From Natrinema longum (lineage in GTDB: Archaea; Halobacteriota; Halobacteria; Halobacteriales; Natrialbaceae), in the NCBI RefSeq assembly GCF_017352095.1, contig NZ_CP071463.1:372001-436000 (forward strand): 64,000 nucleotides of DNA. The letters are read 5' to 3'. The notes under the pieces are model-generated. The model saw only the letters and a list, made by a program, of their open reading frames with translations. It did not search any database and was not told the DNA's origin. Position 1 is the stretch's first letter; each line of letters starts with the position of its first letter. Below, piece by piece: positions 1-7,934 of this stretch. The position numbers and the translations under genes are program-made.

Positions 1-2
1 GT

Positions 3-923
3 GCGACCCGCGAGGCGATCCGGCCGATTATCAACGATTACGACCAGCTGTACTTCTACACGACCCAGTACGAGGGTGGCGTGTGTGACGACACGATCTT
101 CCCCGTCGGCGCGACCGCGCGCCAGCAACTCGGCGCGGTGACGCCGTACATGGCCGAGGAGTACGGCGAGGACATCTACATCATCGCGGCGGACTACAAC
201 TTCGGCCAGCTGTCGGGCGACTGGGTCAACGTCATCGCCCAGGAGAACGACTACAATATCGTCGGCGAGGAGTACATTCCGCTGAACGAGACCGACTTCT
301 CGTCGGTCATCAACCGGATTCAGTCCGAAGACCCCGACTTCATCATGTCGATGCTGGTCGGTGCCAACCACGAGAACTTCTACGACCAGCGGGACGCCAA
401 CGACATGTTGATTCCCATCGGGACCTCCACGACGATGGCCCAGGGGCACGAACACATCCGCTACGAACCCGACGCCCTGACCGACGTCTACGCCGGCGTC
501 AGCTACATGGAGGAACTCGGCGACGAACGCGGCGAGGGCTTCGTCGACGCGTTCTACGAGCGCTGGCCCGACGCCAACTACCTCAACCAGGAGGCACAGA
601 ACAACTACTTCTCGGTATACATGTGGCGCGACGCCGTCGAGGAGGCTGGCACCTTCGATCAGGAGGAGGTCATCTCGGTGCTCGAGGAGGGCATGGACAT
701 CGCGGCTCCCTCGGGGGACATCGAACTCGACGGCGCGACCCACCACATGACGCACAAGATGCGCGTCGCCCACGCCGACGAGAATCACGACATCAGTTTC
801 GACGGCGAACAGTTCATCGAACCGACGTTCCTCCGCGAGGAGGTCGAGGGTGGCGAGGGCTGTGACCTCCGCGAGGAGTCCAAACAGACCCAGTACGAAC
901 CCGGAGACGTCTACGACGTGTGA
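3..923 (+). CDS. urtA: Urea/short-chain amide ABC transporter substrate-binding protein (5' end cut by window)
   Basis: This is the 3' part (306 codons) of a type-1 periplasmic binding protein (Peripla_BP_5, UrtA/FmdD/AmiC group). It is open from the first base of the window, so the true start lies upstream. In this family the lipid-anchored protein captures urea or short amides outside the cell and delivers them to the UrtBC channel. Visible family traits are the GEEYIPLNETDFSSVI segment and a late THHMTHKMRVAHAD stretch resembling the UrtA/AmiC ligand-cleft region. It is followed after 43 nt by two LivH/LivM-like permeases and two ATPases in the order urtABCDE. The specificity of UrtA against amide or branched-chain amino-acid receptors is inferred mainly from that order and from the UrtD/UrtE signatures; no urease genes lie in the window. 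Confidence 0.8.
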   Translation, partial: ATREAIRPIINDYDQLYFYTTQYEGGVCDDTIFPVGATARQQLGAVTPYMAEEYGEDIYIIAADYNFGQLSGDWVNVIAQENDYNIVGEEYIPLNETDFSSVINRIQSEDPDFIMSMLVGANHENFYDQRDANDMLIPIGTSTTMAQGHEHIRYEPDALTDVYAGVSYMEELGDERGEGFVDAFYERWPDANYLNQEAQNNYFSVYMWRDAVEEAGTFDQEEVISVLEEGMDIAAPSGDIELDGATHHMTHKMRVAHADENHDISFDGEQFIEPTFLREEVEGGEGCDLREESKQTQYEPGDVYDV

Positions 924-952
924 TGATGATCGAACACAACGCGATCAAAGCC

Positions 953-962
953 GGCGGTGATC
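953..962 (+). promoter_or_regulatory. Strong Shine-Dalgarno site of urtB
   Basis: GGCGGTGATC matches 9 of 10 bases of the sequence complementary to the 16S 3' end. It ends 4 nt before the GTG at 967 and decides that start. It suggests internal genes of this operon are translated by SD-dependent initiation, unlike the leaderless first genes seen elsewhere in the window. Confidence 0.75.
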
Positions 963-966
963 GTCC

Positions 967-1896
967 GTGACCGCGAGCACAGCGGTGGGGCCGATGGCGG
1001 CGGCCACGGTCTACGACGGACTGTCGCTCCTGTTCCAGTTTCTGAACAGTTTCGGATTCCTCGTGTTAGTGACGGTCGGTCTGGCCATCGTCTTCGGTAT
1101 GATGGGAGTCATCAACCTCGCACACGGCGAGTTCATCCTCGTCGGCATCTACGGGACGGCGCTGGCCTACCACGCCGGCGCGCCGCTCCCCCTCGCGATG
1201 GTCGCGGGCGTCGTGGTGACGACCGTCTTCGGCATCGTCGTCGAGCGACTCATCGTCCGGCACCTCTACGACCGGCTGCTGGACTCGATGGTCGCGACCT
1301 GGGGACTCTCCCTGGTGGTCGCACAACTGTTGCTCATCGTCTTCGGGTCCAGCCTCGACAGCATCTCGACGCCGATGGGAAACGTTGCGTACGGACCGTA
1401 CACCTCGTCGGTCTATCGGAGCGTATTCCTGCCAGCGGCCGCTCTGGTCGTCCTCGGAGGCCTCTTCCTCCTGTTTACCCGAACGGAGTTCGGGGTCAAG
1501 GCCAGGGCGACCATCGAGGATCCCGAGACGGCGCGCGCGATGGGCGTCGATACCGACCGGATGTACGTCACGACGTTCGCGATCGGGTCGGCGCTTGCGG
1601 GACTGACCGGCGCGCTGTACGCACCGGCGATCGGCGCGATCACTCCCGACCGGGGCAGTACCTTCCTCGTCGAGTCGTTCGTCGCCGTCGTGGTCGGTGG
1701 TTCGTCGGTCGTCGTCGGAACGCTGTCGGCGTCGACGCTGCTGGGGCTGGTCAACGCGGTGTTCAGCTGGCAACTCGGCACGTTCGTCGGACTGATGGCG
1801 ATGTTGCTGGTCGCGATCGTTTTGCTTCGGCTGCTCCCCAACGGCATCTCGGGATACGTCGAGGACTGGCGTGAACGCAGGAGGGCCGACCAATGA
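967..1896 (+). CDS. urtB: Urea/amide ABC transporter permease (LivH-type)
   Basis: 309-residue polytopic permease of the branched-chain amino-acid/urea type (BPD_transp_2, LivH family), one half of the transmembrane channel. The NLAHGEFILVGIYG segment (about residues 49-62) is the conserved LivH motif following the first helices, and hydrophobic helices recur to the C-terminus. The GTG start is chosen because an almost perfect SD lies 4 nt upstream. The stop overlaps the urtC start by 4 nt (ATGA), indicating translational coupling. Assignment to urea/amides rather than leucine-type amino acids rests on the operon as a whole. Confidence 0.85.
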   Translation: MTASTAVGPMAAATVYDGLSLLFQFLNSFGFLVLVTVGLAIVFGMMGVINLAHGEFILVGIYGTALAYHAGAPLPLAMVAGVVVTTVFGIVVERLIVRHLYDRLLDSMVATWGLSLVVAQLLLIVFGSSLDSISTPMGNVAYGPYTSSVYRSVFLPAAALVVLGGLFLLFTRTEFGVKARATIEDPETARAMGVDTDRMYVTTFAIGSALAGLTGALYAPAIGAITPDRGSTFLVESFVAVVVGGSSVVVGTLSASTLLGLVNAVFSWQLGTFVGLMAMLLVAIVLLRLLPNGISGYVEDWRERRRADQ

Positions 1897-3026
1897 GTGC
1901 CGATTTCGACTCACGCGAATCGTCCGCGGGGCCGCTCGGTCGGATTCGCGGCCGGTTCGAGGGGCCGAACACGCTCGGCAACTCGACGCCGTTCTGGGTC
2001 GCGTTCGCGCTGGCCGTCGTTGGCCTCGCCGCCTATCCCCAGTTCGTGGGTCTGTACTCGGTCTTGACGTCCACGAAGTACTTCGCGCTGGCGTTTCTGG
2101 CGTTGAGCCTGACCCTCGTCTGGGGGTACTGCGGCGTGCTCAGTTTCGGTCAGGTCGCGTTCTTCGGAATCGCCGCCTACGCGTTCGGTGTCATCGGCGT
2201 GAACTTCTCGTCGGCGGGCGGCATTACGGCCGCAGTCGTCGGCGCGGTCGTCGCCGGGACGCTGTTTGCGCTGGTGCTCGGATACTTCATGTTCTACGGC
2301 GGCGTGAGCGACGTCTACGTTACTATCATCACGCTCGTCGTGGCGTTGGTGTTGAACACGTTCATGGCCCAAACCGCCGGGAGCGAGTGGGCCGTCGGCG
2401 AGGCCCAACTCGGCGGGTTCAACGGAATGCCGGACGTTCCCGATCTCGTCATCGGTATCGGTGAGACGAACGTCGGGCTCGGCGACATCGTCCCGCTGTA
2501 CTACGCGCTGTTGGTGTCGCTCGTCGTCACCTACCTGGCGTTGCGCGTCCTCGTCAACAGCCGCTTTGGCATGACGATGGTCGCCGTCCGCGAAGACGAA
2601 CAGCGGACCGCTACCTTCGGCTACGACATCGCGTTCGTGAAACTCGTCGCGTTCACTATCGGCGGTGCGCTCGCGGCCGTCGGCGGCGTCTTCTACGCCG
2701 CCTGGGGGAACTACGTCGACCCGACCGTCTTCGGCATCCAGTTCGCCGCGTTGCCCGTGGTGTGGGCCAGCGTCGGCGGTCGCGAGTCGCTGCTCGGCAC
2801 CGTCGGCGCGACGCTGGTCATCGAGCGGATGCGGACCGGATTGACGGAAGGCGTCGGCCCGCTCGGACCCGAATGGGCGTTCGTCATCATCGGCGGGCTG
2901 TTGATCAGTATCATAGTGCTACTGCCATCGGGTGTCGCACCGTCTCTCGACCGGATCGGAAAGCGGTTGCTCGATCGACTCGGGGACCGCTCGTCCAGCC
3001 GTCCAACGGAGGAACCAGTGGAATGA
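1893..3026 (+). CDS. urtC: Urea/amide ABC transporter permease (LivM-type)
   Basis: 377-residue partner permease (LivM family) forming a heterodimeric membrane channel with the preceding gene product. An approximately 40-residue charged N-terminal arm precedes the first helix. The YCGVLSFGQVAFFGIAAYAF segment is the LivM-type signature. GGAGG at 1880-1884 lies 8 nt before the ATG, supporting this start despite the 4-nt overlap with urtB. The C-terminal about 30 residues are charged and cytoplasmic. It is followed after 73 nt by the first ATPase gene. Confidence 0.85.
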   Translation: MSADFDSRESSAGPLGRIRGRFEGPNTLGNSTPFWVAFALAVVGLAAYPQFVGLYSVLTSTKYFALAFLALSLTLVWGYCGVLSFGQVAFFGIAAYAFGVIGVNFSSAGGITAAVVGAVVAGTLFALVLGYFMFYGGVSDVYVTIITLVVALVLNTFMAQTAGSEWAVGEAQLGGFNGMPDVPDLVIGIGETNVGLGDIVPLYYALLVSLVVTYLALRVLVNSRFGMTMVAVREDEQRTATFGYDIAFVKLVAFTIGGALAAVGGVFYAAWGNYVDPTVFGIQFAALPVVWASVGGRESLLGTVGATLVIERMRTGLTEGVGPLGPEWAFVIIGGLLISIIVLLPSGVAPSLDRIGKRLLDRLGDRSSSRPTEEPVE

Positions 3027-3085
3027 TCGACCCTCTCATCGACCAGTCGCGAATCGCCGTCGCTACCCACCGACCGCTCGCCGTC

Positions 3086-3095
3086 GGAGGTGATC
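3086..3095 (+). promoter_or_regulatory. Perfect Shine-Dalgarno site of urtD
   Basis: GGAGGTGATC is fully complementary to the archaeal 16S 3' tail and ends 4 nt before the GTG at 3100. It fixes the start of urtD. It also explains why a 26-codon open frame at 3023-3103 spans this gap with apparent start/stop overlaps on both sides. Confidence 0.85.
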
Positions 3096-3099
3096 CGTC

Positions 3100-3876
3100 G
3101 TGAGCACACCGAGCGATCCGAACGCCAGAATCAAACCCGCCGTGGCCGCGACGGGTCTCGATCGCGATGCGGTGCTGGCGACGGAGGCCCTCACCAAACG
3201 CTTCGGCGGATTGACCGCCGTCGATAGCGTCGACTTCACGGTCGACGAAGGTGAGTTGCGGTGTCTCATCGGCCCCAACGGTGCCGGGAAGAGCACGCTG
3301 CTCGAGTTGATCACTGGACAGCTCTCGCCGACCGAGGGGAGCGTCTACTTCGACGGGATCGATATCACCGACATGCCGTCGCACGAACGGATCGACGCGG
3401 GCCTCAGCGTGAAGTTCCAGTCACCCCATATTTACGAAGCCCTCACCGTCGCCCAGAACCTGCAGATCCCGCTCCAGCGAACTGACCGCGCCGACGTCGA
3501 CTCGGCGATCCGGGAGACCCTCGCGGAAGTCGGTCTCGCCGACCGGGCCGAGACGCCCGCCGGCGACCTCTCGCACGGGCAACAACAGCGCCTCGAGATC
3601 GGGATGGCGACGACGCTCGAGCCGACGCTAATGTTGCTCGACGAGCCCGTCGCGGGGATGTCGGTCGAGGAGACCGCGAGCGTCGCGGAGTTGATACGGT
3701 CGCTCAACGACGACGGCATGGCCTTCGTCGTCATCGAACACGACATGGAGTTCGTCCGCAAGATCTCCGATCGGGTGACGGTGCTGAACCAGGGGGCGAT
3801 CTTCCAGCAAGGCTCCATCGAGGAGATCGAGGCGGACGAAGACGTCCAGCGCATCTACCTGGGTGAAGACGCATGA
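3100..3876 (+). CDS. urtD: Urea/amide ABC transporter ATP-binding protein UrtD
   Basis: 258-residue ATPase powering the importer. It shows Walker A GPNGAGKS (about residues 64-71), the ABC signature LSHGQQQRLEIGM, and Walker B with the D-loop LMLLDEPVAGM; the DEPVAGM form is typical of UrtD. About 30 residues of unrelated N-terminal extension precede the nucleotide-binding domain. The GTG start is supported by a perfect SD. The last codons overlap the urtE start by 4 nt. Confidence 0.88.
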   Translation: MSTPSDPNARIKPAVAATGLDRDAVLATEALTKRFGGLTAVDSVDFTVDEGELRCLIGPNGAGKSTLLELITGQLSPTEGSVYFDGIDITDMPSHERIDAGLSVKFQSPHIYEALTVAQNLQIPLQRTDRADVDSAIRETLAEVGLADRAETPAGDLSHGQQQRLEIGMATTLEPTLMLLDEPVAGMSVEETASVAELIRSLNDDGMAFVVIEHDMEFVRKISDRVTVLNQGAIFQQGSIEEIEADEDVQRIYLGEDA

Positions 3877-4571
3877 GCCTCGAGATGACGACCGTTACCG
3901 CCGGCTACGAGGGCACGCCGATCCTCCGTGACGTCAGTTGCCACGTCGCACAAGGCGAAATCGTCGGCGTCATGGGCAAGAACGGCGTCGGCAAGACGAC
4001 CCTGTTGAAGACGATTATGGGACTGCTCGAGCCCGATTCCGGCTCGGTTCGGTACGGTGACGCCGACCTCACCGACCGGTCCGCCGACGAGCGCGCCGGC
4101 TTCGGTATCGGCTACGTTCCCCAAGGACGAGACGTCTTCCCGGGGTTGACCGTCGAGGAAAACCTCCTGATCGGCGAGAACGTCGGGAGCGGCGACGAGA
4201 CGCTGTACGACCGCGTCTACGAGTATTTCCCGATCCTCGAGGAGCGGGCCGGTCAGGACGCCGAGACGATGAGCGGCGGCCAACAGCAGATGCTCGCGAT
4301 CGGTCGCGCACTCGTCGGTGACCCCGACTTGCTGCTGGTCGACGAACCCTCCGAGGGCGTCCAGCCTTCGATCGTCCAGTCCATTACCGAGGATCTCGCA
4401 CGCATCAACGACGACCTCGGGACGACGATCCTGTTCGTCGAGCAGAACCTCTCGGTCATCCAGAACCTGGCGGACCGCTGCTACGCGATGGATAAGGGGC
4501 GTATCGTAAACGAACTCGACGACACGGACATCGAGAACCGCGAGAAACTGGCGGAGCATCTCGTGGTGTGA
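3873..4571 (+). CDS. urtE: Urea/amide ABC transporter ATP-binding protein UrtE
   Basis: 232-residue second ATPase of the importer (LivF/UrtE type), expected to heterodimerise with UrtD under the two permeases. Motifs are Walker A GKNGVGKTT, signature MSGGQQQMLAIGRALV, and Walker B LLLVDEPSEGVQPSIV; the EGVQPSIV extension is characteristic of UrtE and is the best single clue that this is a urea-type rather than a leucine-type system. It is the last gene of the operon and converges on the nucleoside phosphorylase gene 42 bp away. Confidence 0.88.
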   Translation: MSLEMTTVTAGYEGTPILRDVSCHVAQGEIVGVMGKNGVGKTTLLKTIMGLLEPDSGSVRYGDADLTDRSADERAGFGIGYVPQGRDVFPGLTVEENLLIGENVGSGDETLYDRVYEYFPILEERAGQDAETMSGGQQQMLAIGRALVGDPDLLLVDEPSEGVQPSIVQSITEDLARINDDLGTTILFVEQNLSVIQNLADRCYAMDKGRIVNELDDTDIENREKLAEHLVV

Positions 4572-4613
4572 TTCCGGACCCCCGAGCGGGACCGTCGTCG
4601 GCCTTCGCTCGGG

Positions 4614-5435
4614 CTACTCGAGCGAGAGGCCGGCGTGCCAGCGATCCGCGCCGGCCTCGCGTTTGACGGCGTCCATCTTCGCGAGCAGGTGCGTCGCGAG
4701 CGTTGCGGTTTCGGCGGCGCGGGATTCGCCCTCGGTTCTGAACTCGCCGGTTTCGCGGTTGGCGTAGACGGTACAGACCGCGCCGGCACGGAGGCCATAC
4801 AGGTTCGCCAGCGTGAGGATGGCGCTGGCCTCCATCTCGATGTTCGCGACGTTGGCCGCTTTGAGTTCCTCGACCAGGTCGTCGGCACCGGCGGCTTCGA
4901 ACCCGCCGAACCCCGGTCGTCCCTGGCCGGCGTAGAACGAGTCCGAACTCATCGTGACGCCGGTGTGGTAGTCGTACCCGAGACGCTCGGCGGCGGCGAC
5001 CAGCGCCGAGACGACCTCTTGATCCGCAGTGGCCGGATAATCGGCCCGGACGTACTCGTCGCTGGTCCCCTCCTGACGGACCGCGCCGGTGGTGATCACC
5101 AGATCGCCGACGGCCATCCCCGGCTGGATCGCCCCACAGGAGCCGACCCGAACGAACGTATCGACGCCGACGCGAGCCAGTTCCTCGACGGCGATCGCCG
5201 CCGACGGGCTGCCGATGCCCGTCGAGGTGACCGAGATCGGCGTCCCCTCGTAACTACCGGTCGCCGTTCGGTACTCGCGATGGTGGCCGCGGATCTCGTG
5301 GTCGTCCCAGAACGCCACGATCTTCTCGAGTCGTTCGGGGTTGCCCGGCAGGAGGGCGGTCTCGGCCACGTCCTCGGGACCGACCTCGAGGTGATACTGT
5401 ACGTCGGCGTTCGGGTCTTCGCTGTTGCGAGCCAT
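4614..5435 (-). CDS. udp: Uridine phosphorylase-like nucleoside phosphorylase
   Basis: 273-residue member of the PNP/UDP phosphorylase superfamily, which cleaves a nucleoside with phosphate to free base plus ribose-1-phosphate. Seen are the N-terminal HLEVGPEDVAETALLPGNPER phosphate-binding region, the central VGSCGAIQPGMAVGDLVI motif and the MEASAILTLANLYG segment whose Glu contacts the ribose. An upstream ATG at 5501 is open, but the start at 5435 is preferred because a TATA element centred 31 nt upstream would place initiation at the codon. Uridine preference is inferred from overall resemblance and from the nearby cytidine deaminase; purine nucleosides are not excluded. Confidence 0.85.
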   Translation of the reverse strand: MARNSEDPNADVQYHLEVGPEDVAETALLPGNPERLEKIVAFWDDHEIRGHHREYRTATGSYEGTPISVTSTGIGSPSAAIAVEELARVGVDTFVRVGSCGAIQPGMAVGDLVITTGAVRQEGTSDEYVRADYPATADQEVVSALVAAAERLGYDYHTGVTMSSDSFYAGQGRPGFGGFEAAGADDLVEELKAANVANIEMEASAILTLANLYGLRAGAVCTVYANRETGEFRTEGESRAAETATLATHLLAKMDAVKREAGADRWHAGLSLE

Positions 5436-5463
5436 CGGATAGCGGCGATTCGGCCCGACGCTG

Positions 5464-5469
5464 TATATA
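5464..5469. promoter_or_regulatory. Palindromic TATA box shared by two divergent genes
   Basis: TATATA is centred about 31 nt from the ATG of the leftward nucleoside phosphorylase (5435) and 29 nt from the ATG of the rightward DUF488 gene (5495). Both distances are the usual archaeal TATA-to-leaderless-start spacing. One palindromic element may therefore serve both genes, with BRE sequences setting direction. Confidence 0.6.
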
Positions 5470-5494
5470 AATGCAGGGCGGCCGTACTGCGCGT

Positions 5495-5923
5495 ATGGCA
5501 CGCGGGACGCTCACGGATACCTACGTCGCCGCGCTACAGCACGATCTGGCCGACCTGCCGGCGGACGCGACCCGCGTCGGCGTTGTTCGCCAGCCAACGT
5601 CGTGGTTTCACGCTGCCGTCGACGAGAACCGGCCGGCACTCGGCCCGCCGACCGAACTGCTCGAGTCGATGCGCGACCGCGAGGAGGACATGAAGATGCA
5701 GGGGCTCTGTGAGGAAGGGGCCCACAACGCCGCGTGGGACCAAGTCGGGTTCGGCGCGGCCTATCGGGAGTACCTCGAGACGGACGACGCGCAGGCGGCC
5801 CTCGCGGCGCTGGACGGTCGGCTGGCGGCCGGCGAATCGCTGGCGCTGGTCTGTTACGAAAACACCGAGAAGAAACGCTGTCACCGGACTATTTTGCGTG
5901 AGTTCCTCGAGTCGGAGGCGTGA
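5495..5923 (+). CDS. DUF488 family protein
   Basis: 142-residue cytoplasmic protein of the DUF488 family, whose biochemical role is not established. Typical features are a basic/aromatic early segment (VGVVRQPTSWFHAA) and the late ALVCYENTEKKRCHR motif, where Cys and Cys-His-Arg are the family hallmark. An in-frame ATG at 5471 lies within the promoter region, so the ATG at 5495 is preferred. The gene is divergent from the nucleoside phosphorylase with a shared TATA element and converges on the cytidine deaminase gene. Confidence 0.75.
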   Translation: MARGTLTDTYVAALQHDLADLPADATRVGVVRQPTSWFHAAVDENRPALGPPTELLESMRDREEDMKMQGLCEEGAHNAAWDQVGFGAAYREYLETDDAQAALAALDGRLAAGESLALVCYENTEKKRCHRTILREFLESEA

Positions 5924-5996
5924 GTGCCGTCGGCGAGCGGTCGCCGAACGGTCTCCGGAGACGATGTCCGGCTCCCACGGACCATGGGAGGTCGAG

Positions 5997-6386
5997 CTAC
6001 TCGAGGGTGTCCTGACTGATCGTGTTCGGCAGCAGTTCGCCGAGCGTGTACTCGGTTACCTCGCTTTCCCCCTCGTCACAGAGTACGACGAGGTCGTCGT
6101 CGCAGAACTCCGCGAGCGTCTGCCGGCACATCCCACAAGGGGTGACGCCGTCGCGCCGGCCCGAACTCACGGCGAGCCGCGAGAACTCGCGGTGGCCGTT
6201 TTTGACCGCCTCCGCGACCGCGACCTCCTCGGCGTGGAGGCTGTTGCTGAAGTTCGCGTTCTCGAGGTTGCAGCCGACGAAGACCTCACCGTCGGCCGTC
6301 TCGAGGGCGGCACCGACCCGGTAGTCGGAGTAGGGGACGTGGGCCCTGTCTTGGACGTCTCGAGCGGCGGCTATCAGTTCGTTCAT
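5997..6386 (-). CDS. cdd: Cytidine deaminase
   Basis: 129-residue zinc-dependent deaminase converting cytidine or deoxycytidine to the uridine form. The zinc site is visible as H51-A-E53 with E53 as proton shuttle, and P-C84-GMC87. The length is that of the tetrameric class, which usually has Cys in the first zinc-ligand position; here it is His, as in the longer dimeric enzymes. It lies 41 bp downstream of, and in the same direction as, the phosphomutase gene, so the two are probably co-transcribed. Its product would feed the neighbouring nucleoside phosphorylase. Confidence 0.88.
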   Translation of the reverse strand: MNELIAAARDVQDRAHVPYSDYRVGAALETADGEVFVGCNLENANFSNSLHAEEVAVAEAVKNGHREFSRLAVSSGRRDGVTPCGMCRQTLAEFCDDDLVVLCDEGESEVTEYTLGELLPNTISQDTLE

Positions 6387-6427
6387 GGGACGTGCTTCGA
6401 CGGGCGGGCACCAAAGAATGTCGACTC

Positions 6428-7831
6428 CTACCGCCGGTCCTCGACCGCTGCTTCGATGACCGTTCGCGCGTCGGCGACGAGCTCGTCGACGGCGTCGCTC
6501 TCCGCGTAGAGGCGCACGTACGGTTCCGTTCCGCTCGGGCGGACGAGGAGCCACGAGGCGTCCGCGAACTCGAGGCGGACGCCGTACTCCGTCTCGACCG
6601 CGGCCTCGGGGAACGCCTCGGGAAGGGTCGTCTCGAGGGTGGCCATGGCGTCGGCTTTGGCCGGGTCCGGACACTCGACGCTGACCTTTCGGTACGGCCG
6701 TTCGGTGACCGGCTCGCGAAGCGTCTCGGTGTCGCCGGCAGCGGCGACGAGTGCGGCGACGACCGCGGCGCTGACGACGCCGTCGATCCAGCCGCCGAAC
6801 GCGGTGTGGATGTGCTTCCAGGGTTCGGCGGCGAAGGCGAGTTCGGTATCGGGGGTGCCACGGGAGCGCTCCCGTGCGATCCCCTCGTGAAGCGATCCGA
6901 GACGGACGCGTTCGACCCGGCCGCCGGCCTCACGAACCCGCTCGTCGATGCGTGCGGAGGCGTTGGGCGTGGTGACGACGACGGGATCGTCGGCGTCGCT
7001 GGCTGCCGTATAGTGAGCCGCGACCACGGCGAGGATCGTGTCCTCGTGGATCACGTCGCCGTCCGGGCCCAACACGACGAGGCGGTCGGCGTCGCCGTCG
7101 TGTGCCAGACCGAGGTCGAACTCGCCACTCCCGAGGAACGCGGTGAACTCCGACAGCGTCTCCGGCGTGGGCTTGCTCTCCCGACCCGGGAAGTGGCCGT
7201 CGACGGACGCGTTGACCGCGACGACCGTCGCGCCGAGGCGTTCGAGGACCTGCGGCGTCGCGAGCGCGCCGACGCCGTTCCCGCAGTCGACGGCGATTCG
7301 CAGTCCCGAGAGGGGATCGCTCGCGGACACCTCCCCAAGGTGGTCGTCCCGGCTCCGATCCGCGAACTGCTCGTGAACGTAGCGGTCGACGGCGGATCGA
7401 TACCCCTCGAGCACTGCGAGGCGCTCGGAGTCACCCCACTCGTCCCAGGGAGCGAGCCGGGAGTCGTCGCTGGCGACCCGGTCGTCGATGGTCCGTTCGG
7501 CGTCGCTATCGTACTCGACGCCGTCGACGAAGAGCTTGATGCCGTTGTCCGCGGGCGGATTGTGACTCGCGGTGAGCATCACGCCACGTCGTCCCTGCGA
7601 GGCGAAGGCGAGTGCTGGCGTCGGCACCGCTCCGACGCGGCGAACGTCCGCGCCGGCGCTCTCGAGGCCGGCTTCCATCGCCGCCGCGAGCGCCGGTCCC
7701 GTCTCTCGACCGTCGCGGCCGATGACGAACGTCTCGCCGGAATCGCCGGCGGCCTGGCCGACGGACAGTGCCAGCGACGGCGATACCTCCGTGACCGGAC
7801 CACGGATTCCTGCGGTCCCAAACAGCGTCAT
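6428..7831 (-). CDS. Alpha-D-phosphohexomutase family enzyme (GlmM- or phosphopentomutase-like)
   Basis: 467-residue phosphomutase. Catalytic-serine loop TASHNPP has S89; the metal loop is DGDADR (245-250); the phosphate-binding loop PSGTEPYVR is near the C-terminus. The sugar-binding loop, normally GEXSGH in phosphoglucosamine/phosphoglucomutases, reads AAEPWKHIHTAFGG (about 335-347), so hexose specificity is uncertain. It is followed by cytidine deaminase 41 bp on, in the same direction, and nucleoside phosphorylase lies beyond. A role interconverting ribose-1-phosphate and ribose-5-phosphate is therefore plausible; an archaeal phosphopentomutase of this superfamily has been described in Thermococcus. 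The alternative is a GlmM paralogue supplying glucosamine-1-phosphate. Confidence 0.8.
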   Translation of the reverse strand: MTLFGTAGIRGPVTEVSPSLALSVGQAAGDSGETFVIGRDGRETGPALAAAMEAGLESAGADVRRVGAVPTPALAFASQGRRGVMLTASHNPPADNGIKLFVDGVEYDSDAERTIDDRVASDDSRLAPWDEWGDSERLAVLEGYRSAVDRYVHEQFADRSRDDHLGEVSASDPLSGLRIAVDCGNGVGALATPQVLERLGATVVAVNASVDGHFPGRESKPTPETLSEFTAFLGSGEFDLGLAHDGDADRLVVLGPDGDVIHEDTILAVVAAHYTAASDADDPVVVTTPNASARIDERVREAGGRVERVRLGSLHEGIARERSRGTPDTELAFAAEPWKHIHTAFGGWIDGVVSAAVVAALVAAAGDTETLREPVTERPYRKVSVECPDPAKADAMATLETTLPEAFPEAAVETEYGVRLEFADASWLLVRPSGTEPYVRLYAESDAVDELVADARTVIEAAVEDRR

Positions 7832-7864
7832 GTGCGTCCGTTCCGCGAGGAACTACTTAGCAAC

Positions 7865-7904
7865 GTTGCAACGCGTTCTCGGACGTTCCAACGCGTTCTC
7901 GGAC
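7865..7904. repeat. Two tandem 20-bp units upstream of the phosphomutase promoter
   Basis: Units 7865-7884 and 7885-7904 read GTTGCAACGCGTTCTCGGAC and GTTCCAACGCGTTCTCGGAC, with 19 of 20 bases the same. They sit just upstream of the TATA-like CTAAGTA (minus strand, about 7853-7859) of the gene starting at 7831. Exact tandem units there look like a transcription-factor operator, though a chance duplication cannot be excluded. Confidence 0.65.
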
Positions 7905-7934
7905 CGAAGACGTCGCACAGAGTCGAGAAAACAG

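Noticed and set aside
927-971. Short ORF (14 codons) between urtA and urtB with overlapping stop/start
   Set aside because: Its last codons are simply the Shine-Dalgarno sequence of urtB read in frame; no independent support.
3023-3103. 26-codon ORF overlapping urtC at its start and urtD at its stop
   Set aside because: The end is the perfect SD GGAGGTGATC of urtD; peptide has no features of a gene.
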